In this document: positions 50,540 to 59,084 of the stretch, one piece after another | Layout: every line of letters starts with the position of its first letter | Position numbering within the stretch: position 1 is the first letter of the stretch | Assembly: GCF_019702945.1 (NCBI RefSeq) | Contig: NZ_AP024749.1 | Coordinates: 1-64,000, forward strand | Source: Flavobacterium okayamense | GTDB taxonomy: Bacteria > Bacteroidota > Bacteroidia > Flavobacteriales > Flavobacteriaceae | Direction: 5' to 3' | DNA length: 64,000 bases | The notes under the pieces: generated by a model | What the model saw: only the letters and a program-made list of their open reading frames with translations | What the model was told of the DNA's origin: nothing | The model's database searches: none | Translations under genes and position numbers: made by a program

Positions 50540-51959
50540 CAGAATTAACTTGTTTATAAGTATTTAAGAGTGCTTCAAAGAAAAGTGTTCCTTGTAGTTC
50601 ATATCCTGCTTTTGAATAATGTACTTTATCTCTCGCCATTAAACCTTTTGTGTAATTTTTATTTACACTTTGTAAACCACCTAAGGCTTCAAATAGGTTC
50701 CAAACCGCATAATTTTCTGCAGCAGCGGTTTCAATTATTTTTTGCGTGTATTCTTCCACTAATGTATTTGGATATTTTCTTTTCCAAAATGATGGTGGTG
50801 GCGTTGTTACTAAAATTTCAGCCGTAGGATTTTGAGCTCTAATTGCCGAAATCATTTGGTTCAATCGCTCAAAATATGTTTGTGTTTCTAATTTATCAAA
50901 ACTCTCATTTGTTCCTAATGAAATAATAACTAAATCTGCTTCTAGAACTTTTAGCTGTTCAAAAAATAGTGGGAATTTTAAATAATCTGATGCTTTAGCG
51001 CCATTTACCCCAATGTTACTATAAACGATTCCAGGTGCATTTTTTTCTAGAACGATACCATTCAAACTGAAAGCAGTAGCATCTTCAGTTGGAATTAAAT
51101 AGATTTTTTCCAATTCAGTCGAACTATAGTACGAATAACTATTCGCATTTTCTTTTAATTGAAGCGGAATAAATTCTTTTCTGCTGATGATCTTTGGTTC
51201 TGTTTCGTTTGTAGGAATCTTCAATACTTTTCCTGCTCTAATATTGTTTGAATATAAACCATTAGCTTTTTTAATTGCACTTACCGAAACCTTATATTTA
51301 TTAGCTATAATGGAAAGCGCTTCACCGCTTTTAATTTTATGGTAAATAACTTTTGGCGTTGCCGATTCAATTTTTATTTCGTTTGATGCTGTAGCCAAAT
51401 CAATCAATCGTTGGTTTTGAGGCGAAACCACTTTAATTGTATTGAAGGTATATTGTTCGTCTCTTACTAGTAATTCAATGGCAAAATCTTTTGCAGTTGT
51501 TTCCATTGAAATTCCGCTTAAACCTATTGGTTTTGTACTATCAGCAAAAACATTACGAGAACATTCTAAAGTTGTTGAAGCTGTATACTTAATAAAATAA
51601 TTTCCGTTAGTTTTTGCCAAGTTGTAGGGAAACGTAAAGCCTAAACCTCCATTACCAAAACGCTCTTGCAACATCGCTCGCATTTTCCCTGAAAATAAAT
51701 CGGCTTGAATATGCGAGTCGCCAATATGAACAATTCGAAGTTTAGTATTTTTCTCTTTTTCTAATTGGTTTAGTTTTGCATAAAAATTCGAAATTGCTTT
51801 GGCATTTATAATTTCACTTTTATAACCTTGTTCCAAAATGGAATCACTAACAATCGTATCTATAACAATTTCGTCTTGAAAAACTTCAAGCGAATCAATT
51901 TGAGAAAAACCCAATTGAAAAGTTAAAAAAGCAAAGATTATTCCTATTTTAATTTGCAT
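50532..51959 (-). CDS. SGNH-hydrolase-like protein with inserted LysM domain
   Basis: A 475-aa secreted protein (signal ending GFSQ). Catalytic elements of the SGNH fold: GDSH with S82, a GTNES block (SLGTNESFD) and D444/H447 (ARDKVHYSKAGY). A LysM peptidoglycan-binding repeat is inserted at about 205-249 (IKSGEALSIIANKYKV ... GKVLKIPT). The LysM points to the cell wall as the site of action. Overlaps the SGNH gene before it by 11 bp and the MBOAT gene by 8 bp. Confidence 0.85.
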   Translation of the reverse strand: MQIKIGIIFAFLTFQLGFSQIDSLEVFQDEIVIDTIVSDSILEQGYKSEIINAKAISNFYAKLNQLEKEKNTKLRIVHIGDSHIQADLFSGKMRAMLQERFGNGGLGFTFPYNLAKTNGNYFIKYTASTTLECSRNVFADSTKPIGLSGISMETTAKDFAIELLVRDEQYTFNTIKVVSPQNQRLIDLATASNEIKIESATPKVIYHKIKSGEALSIIANKYKVSVSAIKKANGLYSNNIRAGKVLKIPTNETEPKIISRKEFIPLQLKENANSYSYYSSTELEKIYLIPTEDATAFSLNGIVLEKNAPGIVYSNIGVNGAKASDYLKFPLFFEQLKVLEADLVIISLGTNESFDKLETQTYFERLNQMISAIRAQNPTAEILVTTPPPSFWKRKYPNTLVEEYTQKIIETAAAENYAVWNLFEALGGLQSVNKNYTKGLMARDKVHYSKAGYELQGTLFFEALLNTYKQVNSDE

Positions 51960-53394
51960 AAACCGAATCTTTTTGTTTTGCTACACTATCTTTCTTTATC
52001 TTGACAACTTCCCTATTCTTTTGTCTCAATTTCTTGTATTCTAAATAGCCATTATTAATGTTATCAAAAATTAATTTAGCAACAGCAACTGAACCTTTGT
52101 AGTTAAAGTGCGTAAAATCTTTATTTGCTCTTACAGGTTCTTCTTCAACCCATTTAATCATGCTATTCTCACCACCCATTTCTTTGTACAAATTCACAAA
52201 ACCTGATTGTGAGCTTATAGCATAGTTTTTCTGTGCTCTTACTAAAGGAACTACGGCAGAATCTGTTTTCATCTGTAAATCGTATTTCGTAGCTTTATCG
52301 GCTGTGGAAATCACTAAAACTTCTGCATTTGGAAAACATTCTTTAACGTGAGCTACTACTTTTTGCATTCGCTTTTCGTACCAACTATAATTATATGTTC
52401 CATAGTTTAAAACGTTTGTTCCGTAATGCAAAATAATTAAATCGTACCCAAGCTCATTTTGAAATTCGTTCATCAAACTTTTGTTAAACATCGATAAGGG
52501 TAAACCTGAATTTCCTCTACTTGAAAAATTATCTATATGTATACCTTTTCCATCATCAAAATTAAAGCCATAAATTGGAATGCTATCAGTATCTTTAAAA
52601 TAAACTTGTAAGGAATTAAGTTCATTATCACTAAAACGCAATTCGTTCAACTTCTTATTAGGAGAAAGGTTTTGCTCAATAGTATCACCATCTACAATTC
52701 TAAAAACTTTTCCATTTTTGTTTTCAGAATAACCATAATATAACGTTGGTTTTGGCAAACTTTTTACAAAGCGCATTCTACTTGCTTTATAACGAACCCA
52801 AGAATTAGGTAAGGTATCGTGTGCATAAAAAACATGTCCGTTTACACCAAAATTATCCTTTGGATGTTTTGTTTTTAAATACGATTGTGTTTTCCAATTA
52901 CCAGAAAACTCGTGTTTTAACGAACTTCTTGAACTAGCCGACTCTGAAGTAATATTTACAAACCCAACACCAGTTCCGCCATACTTTTCTTGAAAAAGCG
53001 AGCGTAAATCTTGTACAATCATATCGCCATCTGTCATAGAATCACTGAAATAAGCAATACGAACATTTCCTTTATTTTCTGTTTCTAATTGAAATAAACT
53101 TTCGTAAAACTCAAGTAAATATTGGTAACCAACGTATTCTTCTACATCTTCAGGAGGAAAAGTAATACCATTTTCGGCTTCAAAAACAATTTCTTCTTTT
53201 ATCATTTTTGAAGAAGTTGTATCAGCTTCAGTTAAAGCTTCTAACAATAAACTATCGACTACTACATTTTTAGACGTACCTTTTGGTGTTGGAAACAATT
53301 TATTGGGTAAAAATTCCTTCCAAATAAAAAAAGAAATCGTTGCCAACACTAATGTCAGCAACGTTTTAAAAAAATACTGTTTTGAAATTACCAC
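51949..53394 (-). CDS. SGNH-hydrolase-like membrane-anchored protein
   Basis: A 481-aa protein with an N-terminal membrane anchor (about 8-24). The SGNH elements are FSDSMTDGD (D118-S119), LHYGTNVLNYG and D426/H429 (NKDFTHFNYKG). The S-D-S-M-T-D-G-D sequence recalls the DHHW/AlgX-type acetyltransferases that act beside MBOAT partners, so it may be the acetyl-transfer enzyme and its neighbour an esterase or helper. It lies 12 bp after argS, so the cluster may be read from the argS promoter. Confidence 0.82.
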   Translation of the reverse strand: MVISKQYFFKTLLTLVLATISFFIWKEFLPNKLFPTPKGTSKNVVVDSLLLEALTEADTTSSKMIKEEIVFEAENGITFPPEDVEEYVGYQYLLEFYESLFQLETENKGNVRIAYFSDSMTDGDMIVQDLRSLFQEKYGGTGVGFVNITSESASSRSSLKHEFSGNWKTQSYLKTKHPKDNFGVNGHVFYAHDTLPNSWVRYKASRMRFVKSLPKPTLYYGYSENKNGKVFRIVDGDTIEQNLSPNKKLNELRFSDNELNSLQVYFKDTDSIPIYGFNFDDGKGIHIDNFSSRGNSGLPLSMFNKSLMNEFQNELGYDLIILHYGTNVLNYGTYNYSWYEKRMQKVVAHVKECFPNAEVLVISTADKATKYDLQMKTDSAVVPLVRAQKNYAISSQSGFVNLYKEMGGENSMIKWVEEEPVRANKDFTHFNYKGSVAVAKLIFDNINNGYLEYKKLRQKNREVVKIKKDSVAKQKDSVYAN

Positions 53395-53406
53395 TATAAA
53401 TTAGAA

Positions 53407-55194
53407 TTACATTCTTTCAGGAACTTGAATTCCTAGTAAGCGAAACGCATTTTTAATCGTTAAACCTACCATTTTAGATAATTGCACACGGAAAATTTTC
53501 TTATCCATATCGGTTTCTCCTAAAATCGAAACATTTTGATAGAATGAATTGAATTCTTTAACCAAATCATAGGTATAATTAGCAATTAAAGCCGGGCTAT
53601 AATTAGCCGCTGCATTTTGAATTACTTCAGGAAATAATTGTACTTGTTTGATTAATTCTTTCTCTTTTTCGTGTAAAGACATTTCGACTCCGCTCAATGT
53701 GACAGAAGTGTAATCGAAATCGGCTTTTCTTAAAATCGATTGAATTCGTGCATAAGTGTATTGAATAAACGGACCTGTATTTCCATTAAAATCTACCGAT
53801 TCTTCAGGATTAAACATCATGGTTTTCTTAGGATCGACTTTTAACATATAATATTTCAAAGCGCCTAAACCAATCGTTTTAAACAATTTCGTTTTTTCAT
53901 CTGTAGAGTAACCATCTAATTTCCCTAATTCTTCCGAAATTCTTTGAGCGGTTTCCGTCATTTCACTCATTAAATCATCAGCATCTACAACCGTTCCTTC
54001 ACGAGATTTCATTTTTCCAGATGGTAATTCGACCATTCCATAAGATAAATGATACAAATGCTCTGCCCAATCAAAACCTAATTTCTTCAAGATTAAGAAT
54101 AATACTTTAAAATGATAATCTTGTTCGTTACCTACTGTATAAACCATTCCACCAACATCTGGATTATCTTTCACACGTTGGATAGCAGTTCCAATATCTT
54201 GCGTCATATACACCGCTGTTCCATCAGAACGTAGCACGATTTTTCTATCTAAACCATCTTCGGTTAAATCGATCCAAACCGAACCATCTGGATCTTTTTC
54301 GAAAATGCCTTTTTCTAAACCAAATTGTACGACTTCTTTACCTAACAAATAGGTATTAGATTCATAATAGTAGCTATCAAAATCAACACCTAGGTTTTTG
54401 TAGGTTTCTTCGAAACCATCGTATACCCATTGGTTCATTTTCTTCCATAAAGCCACAACTTCTTCATCCCCAGCTTCCCATTTACGTAGCATTTCTTGTG
54501 CTTCTAAAATAGAAGGCGCTAATTTTTTAGCTTCATCTTCTGTTTTACCTTGCGCAATTAAATCGTTAATTTCTTTTTTGTATTGCTTATCAAACTCTAC
54601 ATAGAAATTCCCAACTAATTTATCGCCTTTTAAACCTGTAGATTCAGGTGTTTGTCCGTTTCCAAATTTTTGCCAAGCCAACATTGACTTACAAATGTGA
54701 ATACCACGATCGTTGATAATTTGTGTTTTATATACTTTTTTACCTGAAGCTTTAATAATTTCAGCTACAGAATACCCTAATAAATTATTACGAATATGAC
54801 CTAAATGCAAAGGTTTGTTGGTATTAGGCGAAGAATATTCCACCATTATTGCCTTTTCTCCTTCAACAGGACTCGCATAACCAAAAGTTTCTTGGTCTTT
54901 AATCGAATTGAAGAAATTCACGTAAAAAGCATCAGAAATCACAATATTTAAAAATCCTGCTACAACATTAAATTTTTCAACCTCAGCAACATTTTCCACT
55001 AAATAGTTTCCTATTTTATTTCCTATCTCAAGTGGATTGCCTTTCAATAGTTTTACAAGCGGGAAAACAACCATCGTAATATCACCTTCAAATTCCCTAC
55101 GAGTTGCTTGAAATTCAACTTTTTCAATTTGTAAATCGAATAAATTTTGAACGGCAACTTGAATGTGTTTTGTAAGTGTTTCTTGTACTGTCAT
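53407..55194 (-). CDS. argS: Arginyl-tRNA synthetase
   Basis: Charges tRNA-Arg. The 595-aa class I synthetase has the HIGH motif as HLGH (130-133), the KMSKS equivalent in SGKMKSREGTVV and the C-terminal DALR anticodon domain. A REP-like repeat sits in frame at 53679-53705, coding about residues 497-505 (SVTLSGVEM), a loop between TSILRKADFDY-type and HEKEKELIKQ helices that is not normally so long. The gene is intact, so the insertion is tolerated. Confidence 0.95.
   Translation of the reverse strand: MTVQETLTKHIQVAVQNLFDLQIEKVEFQATRREFEGDITMVVFPLVKLLKGNPLEIGNKIGNYLVENVAEVEKFNVVAGFLNIVISDAFYVNFFNSIKDQETFGYASPVEGEKAIMVEYSSPNTNKPLHLGHIRNNLLGYSVAEIIKASGKKVYKTQIINDRGIHICKSMLAWQKFGNGQTPESTGLKGDKLVGNFYVEFDKQYKKEINDLIAQGKTEDEAKKLAPSILEAQEMLRKWEAGDEEVVALWKKMNQWVYDGFEETYKNLGVDFDSYYYESNTYLLGKEVVQFGLEKGIFEKDPDGSVWIDLTEDGLDRKIVLRSDGTAVYMTQDIGTAIQRVKDNPDVGGMVYTVGNEQDYHFKVLFLILKKLGFDWAEHLYHLSYGMVELPSGKMKSREGTVVDADDLMSEMTETAQRISEELGKLDGYSTDEKTKLFKTIGLGALKYYMLKVDPKKTMMFNPEESVDFNGNTGPFIQYTYARIQSILRKADFDYTSVTLSGVEMSLHEKEKELIKQVQLFPEVIQNAAANYSPALIANYTYDLVKEFNSFYQNVSILGETDMDKKIFRVQLSKMVGLTIKNAFRLLGIQVPERM
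53679..53705. repeat. REP-like element, copy 2, inside argS
   Basis: Almost the same sequence as 33325-33350 (TCGACTCCGCTCAATGTGACA). The ends ACATT/AATGT pair, compensating those of copy 1. Because its length keeps the frame, argS is not broken. Confidence 0.7.
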
Positions 55195-55215
55195 TTTCCT
55201 ATATTTTTAAAGGTG

Positions 55216-55223
55216 CAAATTTA
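55216..55223 (-). promoter_or_regulatory. -7 promoter element TAAATTTG for argS
   Basis: A minus-strand TAnnTTTG match 21 bp before the ATG. The 55224-55385 gap otherwise holds short TAATTAGT-type repeats (55222-55258) and no gene. Confidence 0.5.
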
Positions 55224-55258
55224 GTAATTAGTGATTAGTAAATAGTAATTAGTTGTTA
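55222..55258. repeat. Short TTAGTAATTAGT-type direct repeats
   Basis: Three to four degenerate copies of TTAGTAATTAG/TGATTAGTA units. Similar units lie at 57783-57816 on the other side of the same gene. They look like low-complexity repeats of flavobacterial spacers. Confidence 0.45.
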
Positions 55259-55385
55259 GTTTTTTTCGTTTAATGGAATTAAAAGTGTTAAAGAAAATAT
55301 AAAAGTAGAATTAACTGTAACAAATGAATGTTTATGCTGTCTATTAACCTAAATCATCAATCAAACCAATTAAACAATTCTTAAA

Positions 55386-57779
55386 ATGAAATTATCACTT
55401 TACGTACTTTTTTTATTGAGCAGTCTAGGAATTTACGCTCAAAATACAGGAAGTGTTTCTGGAAAAGTAATCGATCAAAAAACAAACGAACCTTTACCTT
55501 ATGTTACCATCGTTGTTAAAAGTAATGACGCTACAGTTACTGGAGGCATTACAGACGATAAAGGTGAGTTTGAAGTTTCTAAATTAGCTTCAGATAACTA
55601 CACAGTTGAAATTCAATTTATAGGATACAAAACAGTCGTTAAACAAGTTAACTTGACAGAAACTAAAAAAGTTGAACTTGGCACTATTTTAATTGCAGAA
55701 GATGTACAACAACTTGAAGGCGTTGAAGTTGTAGCCGAGCAATCACAAATGGTACAAAAAATTGACCGAAAAGTAATTAATGTTGGAAAAGATTTAATTG
55801 CTTCTGGAACAACAGCTTCGGAAATTATGAACAATGTTCCTACTTTGAGTATTGACCCACAAACTAAAGAAATTAGTATGCGTGGTAACTCTAATGTTCG
55901 CGTATTAATAGATGGAAAACCATCGAATATTCCAGTTGAACAGTTATTACAACAAATTCCGTCAGCATCTATTAAACAAATTGAATTAATTACCAATCCT
56001 TCTGCAAAGTACAATCCTGAAGGAATGAGCGGAATTATTAATATTATTTTACATAAAAATTCTCAAGACGGATTTAACGGTTCTATCAATACTGGCGTTA
56101 CTTTTGGAATTACACCAAAAACAAACACAAACATCAATTTGAACTACAGAGTTGGTAAGGTAAATTTCTATACTAACTATGGTTACAATCATGGTATAAA
56201 TGCAAATAATGGTTACATTGAAAGTGAAAGACCTTCTTTAGAAAACCGTCAAGATTTTAGTTTTAGAAACTTAAATAATTCTCATTTGATTAAATTAGGA
56301 ATGGATTATTATATAAATGATAAGAATAATATTTCATTCTACACCAATCAAAATATTACAGATACAAATGGTGACGGAAGTTCTTTAGTGAATTTTTATA
56401 ATCCTATCACAAATAGAGATACTGACCAATATTTTTTCAATAATAATGAAAGTTATAACCAAACTTACGATTTAGCATATCATCATGATTTTGATAAAAA
56501 AGAAGAAATTTTAGATATACAATTAAACTATTCTAAAACAAAAAACACAGAAGAAACTAAATACGACGAGACAACATATAACCCGACTGAAAATAGTATT
56601 AGATTTAATAACATTGAAGGAAACACAAACTATTTCCAATTTAATTTAGACTATATTAATCCGTTAACTGAAACTTCTAAATTAGAACTTGGAGTTGAAT
56701 CTAGGTTACAAGATACTTCTAGTGATTTTGATGATATACAAACATCAACAACAACAATAAATAATTTTGAGTTTAATCGAAATATATATTCAGCTTATGC
56801 AAATATTGGTAAGCAAATAGGTAAATGGAGTGGACAACTTGGCGTGCGTTTAGAATATTTTGATTTAGATGCTGATTTTGCTTCAACAGGTTCAGCTAAT
56901 CAAAAAGTTACTGATGATATTTTTACTGCGTATCCCTCTGCATTTTTAACATATACAAAAGATGATAAAAACTCTTTCAATTTAAATTATTCGAGAAGAG
57001 TTGACAGACCAAGTATTGGACAATTAAATCCAATTAGAGAATGGACAACACCTTTATTAGAATCTAGAGGAAATCCCGATTTAGTTCCACAATTTACTAA
57101 CTCATTAGAAATAAATTATACTCGAAAAATGAAAATTGGTTCCATTACAAGTGGTGCATTCTACAGGTTAATTAATGACGAAATTTCTAGAGTAGTTTTT
57201 GCTGATCCAGATAATGTAAATAGAAACATCCTTTCTTATGACAATTTCAATAACAATAATGCATTTGGGGTAGAATCATCTGCCAACTTAAAATTCGCAA
57301 AATGGTGGTCTGTTAATACAAGTGCCGATGTGTATTTTAGAACGGTTAAAGGAACTGTACAAAATTCAGACACAGGTGTTTTTGAAAATGCTGAAGTTGA
57401 TGTGACTGCTTTTAATTTCAGAATGAATAACAATTTTACAGCTACTCAAAATTTACGTTTTCAATTATTCGGATTTTATAGAGGTCGCGATTTAAGTTTA
57501 CAATTTGAAAGAAAAGAAATGTATAAAATAGATATTGGTTCAAGTTATAATTTTGCCAAAGGTAAAGGAACTATTACAGCACGTTTAAATGACGTTTTTG
57601 ACACGATGCGTTTTGCTTTCGACGGAAATATTCCTCACAGACAATATGGAGCATTTTACTGGGAAAACCAAACTGTTTATTTAGGCTTAAATTACCGTTT
57701 TGGTGGTGGAAAAAACAGAGCTCTTTCTAGAAAACAACGTGATGATAACGAATCGCAAGGTAGTGGAGGAATGTTTTAA
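55386..57779 (+). CDS. TonB-dependent receptor-type outer-membrane barrel
   Basis: A 797-aa outer-membrane protein: signal peptide ending YAQN, a carboxypeptidase-D regulatory-like domain (SGKVIDQKTNEPLPYVTIVV, about 25-110), a plug-like region (ASEIMNNVPTLSIDPQTKEISMRG ... IELITNPSAKYNPEG) and a large barrel ending before a glycine- and serine-rich tail (RDDNESQGSGGMF). This is the outer-membrane-beta-barrel family of Bacteroidota receptors without a SusD partner; substrate unknown. The C-terminal tail is longer than usual. Confidence 0.88.
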   Translation: MKLSLYVLFLLSSLGIYAQNTGSVSGKVIDQKTNEPLPYVTIVVKSNDATVTGGITDDKGEFEVSKLASDNYTVEIQFIGYKTVVKQVNLTETKKVELGTILIAEDVQQLEGVEVVAEQSQMVQKIDRKVINVGKDLIASGTTASEIMNNVPTLSIDPQTKEISMRGNSNVRVLIDGKPSNIPVEQLLQQIPSASIKQIELITNPSAKYNPEGMSGIINIILHKNSQDGFNGSINTGVTFGITPKTNTNINLNYRVGKVNFYTNYGYNHGINANNGYIESERPSLENRQDFSFRNLNNSHLIKLGMDYYINDKNNISFYTNQNITDTNGDGSSLVNFYNPITNRDTDQYFFNNNESYNQTYDLAYHHDFDKKEEILDIQLNYSKTKNTEETKYDETTYNPTENSIRFNNIEGNTNYFQFNLDYINPLTETSKLELGVESRLQDTSSDFDDIQTSTTTINNFEFNRNIYSAYANIGKQIGKWSGQLGVRLEYFDLDADFASTGSANQKVTDDIFTAYPSAFLTYTKDDKNSFNLNYSRRVDRPSIGQLNPIREWTTPLLESRGNPDLVPQFTNSLEINYTRKMKIGSITSGAFYRLINDEISRVVFADPDNVNRNILSYDNFNNNNAFGVESSANLKFAKWWSVNTSADVYFRTVKGTVQNSDTGVFENAEVDVTAFNFRMNNNFTATQNLRFQLFGFYRGRDLSLQFERKEMYKIDIGSSYNFAKGKGTITARLNDVFDTMRFAFDGNIPHRQYGAFYWENQTVYLGLNYRFGGGKNRALSRKQRDDNESQGSGGMF

Positions 57780-57818
57780 TTTCTTAGTAATTAGTCGTAA
57801 ATGATTAGTTAATAGTAA

Positions 57819-57851
57819 AAACGCTCTGAAAATTCAGAGCGTTTTTTGTTT
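57819..57851. terminator. Bidirectional intrinsic terminator
   Basis: A stem AACGCTCTGAA/TTCAGAGCGTT with a T run. It follows the barrel gene and also faces the fabH end. Confidence 0.8.
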
Positions 57852-57887
57852 TTATTCTATTTTTTTATTCTCTTTTTTCTAAAAAAA

Positions 57888-58901
57888 TCACCAACGAATA
57901 ATAGCACTTCCCCAAGTAAAGCCTGAACCAAAAGCAGCTAAAACAACTAAATCACCTTCTTTAATTTTTCCTTGTTCCCAAGCTTCCGTTAAAGCAATTG
58001 GAATGGAAGCTGCAGTAGTATTTCCGTATTTCATAATATTATTATGCACTTGACTATCTTCTAATTTAAATTTCTGTTGGATAAACTGTGAAATTCTCAA
58101 ATTCGCTTGATGCGGAATTAACATATTAATATCAGAAACTTGAAGATTATTCTTCTGTAAACCTTCATTAATTACTTCGCTAAAACGAACTACTGCATTC
58201 TTAAATACAAATTGTCCGTTCATATATGGATAATAACTTTCATCATCAGGATTGTTGTCTTTGATTATATCCGTTACCCAACGTTTTCCCATTCCTGGTG
58301 CAACTAATGCTAATTCTTCAGCATGTTGCCCTTCCGAATGTAAATGCGTAGATAAAATACCTTTCGAATTATCTTCTGTTCGTGACAAAACCGCCGCTCC
58401 TGCTCCATCACCAAAAATTACTGAAACACCTCTACCTCGAGTTGTAAAATCTAATCCACGTGAATGTACTTCAGAACCAATAACTAAAACATTTTTATAC
58501 ATTCCTGTTTTAATAAATTGATCAGCAACAGACAATCCATATACAAAACCAGAACACTGGTTTCTTACATCCAAAGCACCTACTGTTTTTAAACCTAAAT
58601 CGCGTTGTACTAAAACTCCTGGACCAGGAAAATAATAGTCAGGACTTAATGTTGCAAAAACAATAAAATCTATATCCTCTTTTGCAACTCCAGAACGTTC
58701 AATTGCCATTTCAGCGGCTTTAACACCCATTGATGTAGTTGTATCGTCTAAACTAGAAACATGCCTTCTTTCTTTAATTCCAGTACGCTCTTGAATCCAT
58801 TCATCATTAGTGTCCATCAACTTAGACAGATCTTCATTAGTTACCACATTATCAGGAACGTAATAACCTAAACCTGAAATTCTTGAATTATACATCATCA
58901 T
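57888..58901 (-). CDS. fabH: 3-oxoacyl-ACP synthase III
   Basis: Starts fatty-acid synthesis by condensing acetyl-CoA (or a branched starter) with malonyl-ACP. The 337-aa enzyme has the catalytic C116 (RNQCSGFVYG), H264 (PHQANLRI) and N294 (YGNTTAAS) and standard length. Three ATGs lie at the start (MMMYNS); any could serve. A -7 element TAGTTTTG is at 58928-58935. Other fatty-acid genes are not adjacent, so this may be a stand-alone paralogue. Confidence 0.95.
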   Translation of the reverse strand: MMMYNSRISGLGYYVPDNVVTNEDLSKLMDTNDEWIQERTGIKERRHVSSLDDTTTSMGVKAAEMAIERSGVAKEDIDFIVFATLSPDYYFPGPGVLVQRDLGLKTVGALDVRNQCSGFVYGLSVADQFIKTGMYKNVLVIGSEVHSRGLDFTTRGRGVSVIFGDGAGAAVLSRTEDNSKGILSTHLHSEGQHAEELALVAPGMGKRWVTDIIKDNNPDDESYYPYMNGQFVFKNAVVRFSEVINEGLQKNNLQVSDINMLIPHQANLRISQFIQQKFKLEDSQVHNNIMKYGNTTAASIPIALTEAWEQGKIKEGDLVVLAAFGSGFTWGSAIIRW

Positions 58902-58927
58902 ATTATCAAATTATTAATTTATTAAAG

Positions 58928-58935
58928 CAAAACTA
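58928..58935 (-). promoter_or_regulatory. -7 promoter element TAGTTTTG for fabH
   Basis: A TAnnTTTG match on the minus strand 26 bp before the first ATG. Confidence 0.5.
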
Positions 58936-59052
58936 TAAAATTATCAAAAAAATATTGAATTTAAACACTTGTATTATTGAATCCAAAAAAAAAAATAATT
59001 TAAGTAAAATTCTATTTAACAAAATTTAAAGAAATCTAAAATCTCAATTTTT

Positions 59053-59060
59053 TAAATTTG
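59053..59060 (+). promoter_or_regulatory. -7 promoter element TAAATTTG for the S9 peptidase
   Basis: It lies 24 bp before the ATG at 59085 and overlaps a TTG at 59058 that a longer reading frame would use, so the shorter start is right. Confidence 0.6.
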
Positions 59061-59084
59061 GGAACCAAACAAATAAATTCCTCG

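Noticed and set aside
55613..56014. 133-aa frame antisense to the TonB-type barrel gene
   Set aside because: Cysteine- and serine-rich, typical of a reverse-strand shadow.
57783..57816. TAATTAGT repeats on both sides of the 55386-57779 gene as a mobile-element footprint
   Set aside because: Degenerate, no defined ends or duplication of target; such repeats are common in flavobacterial spacers.
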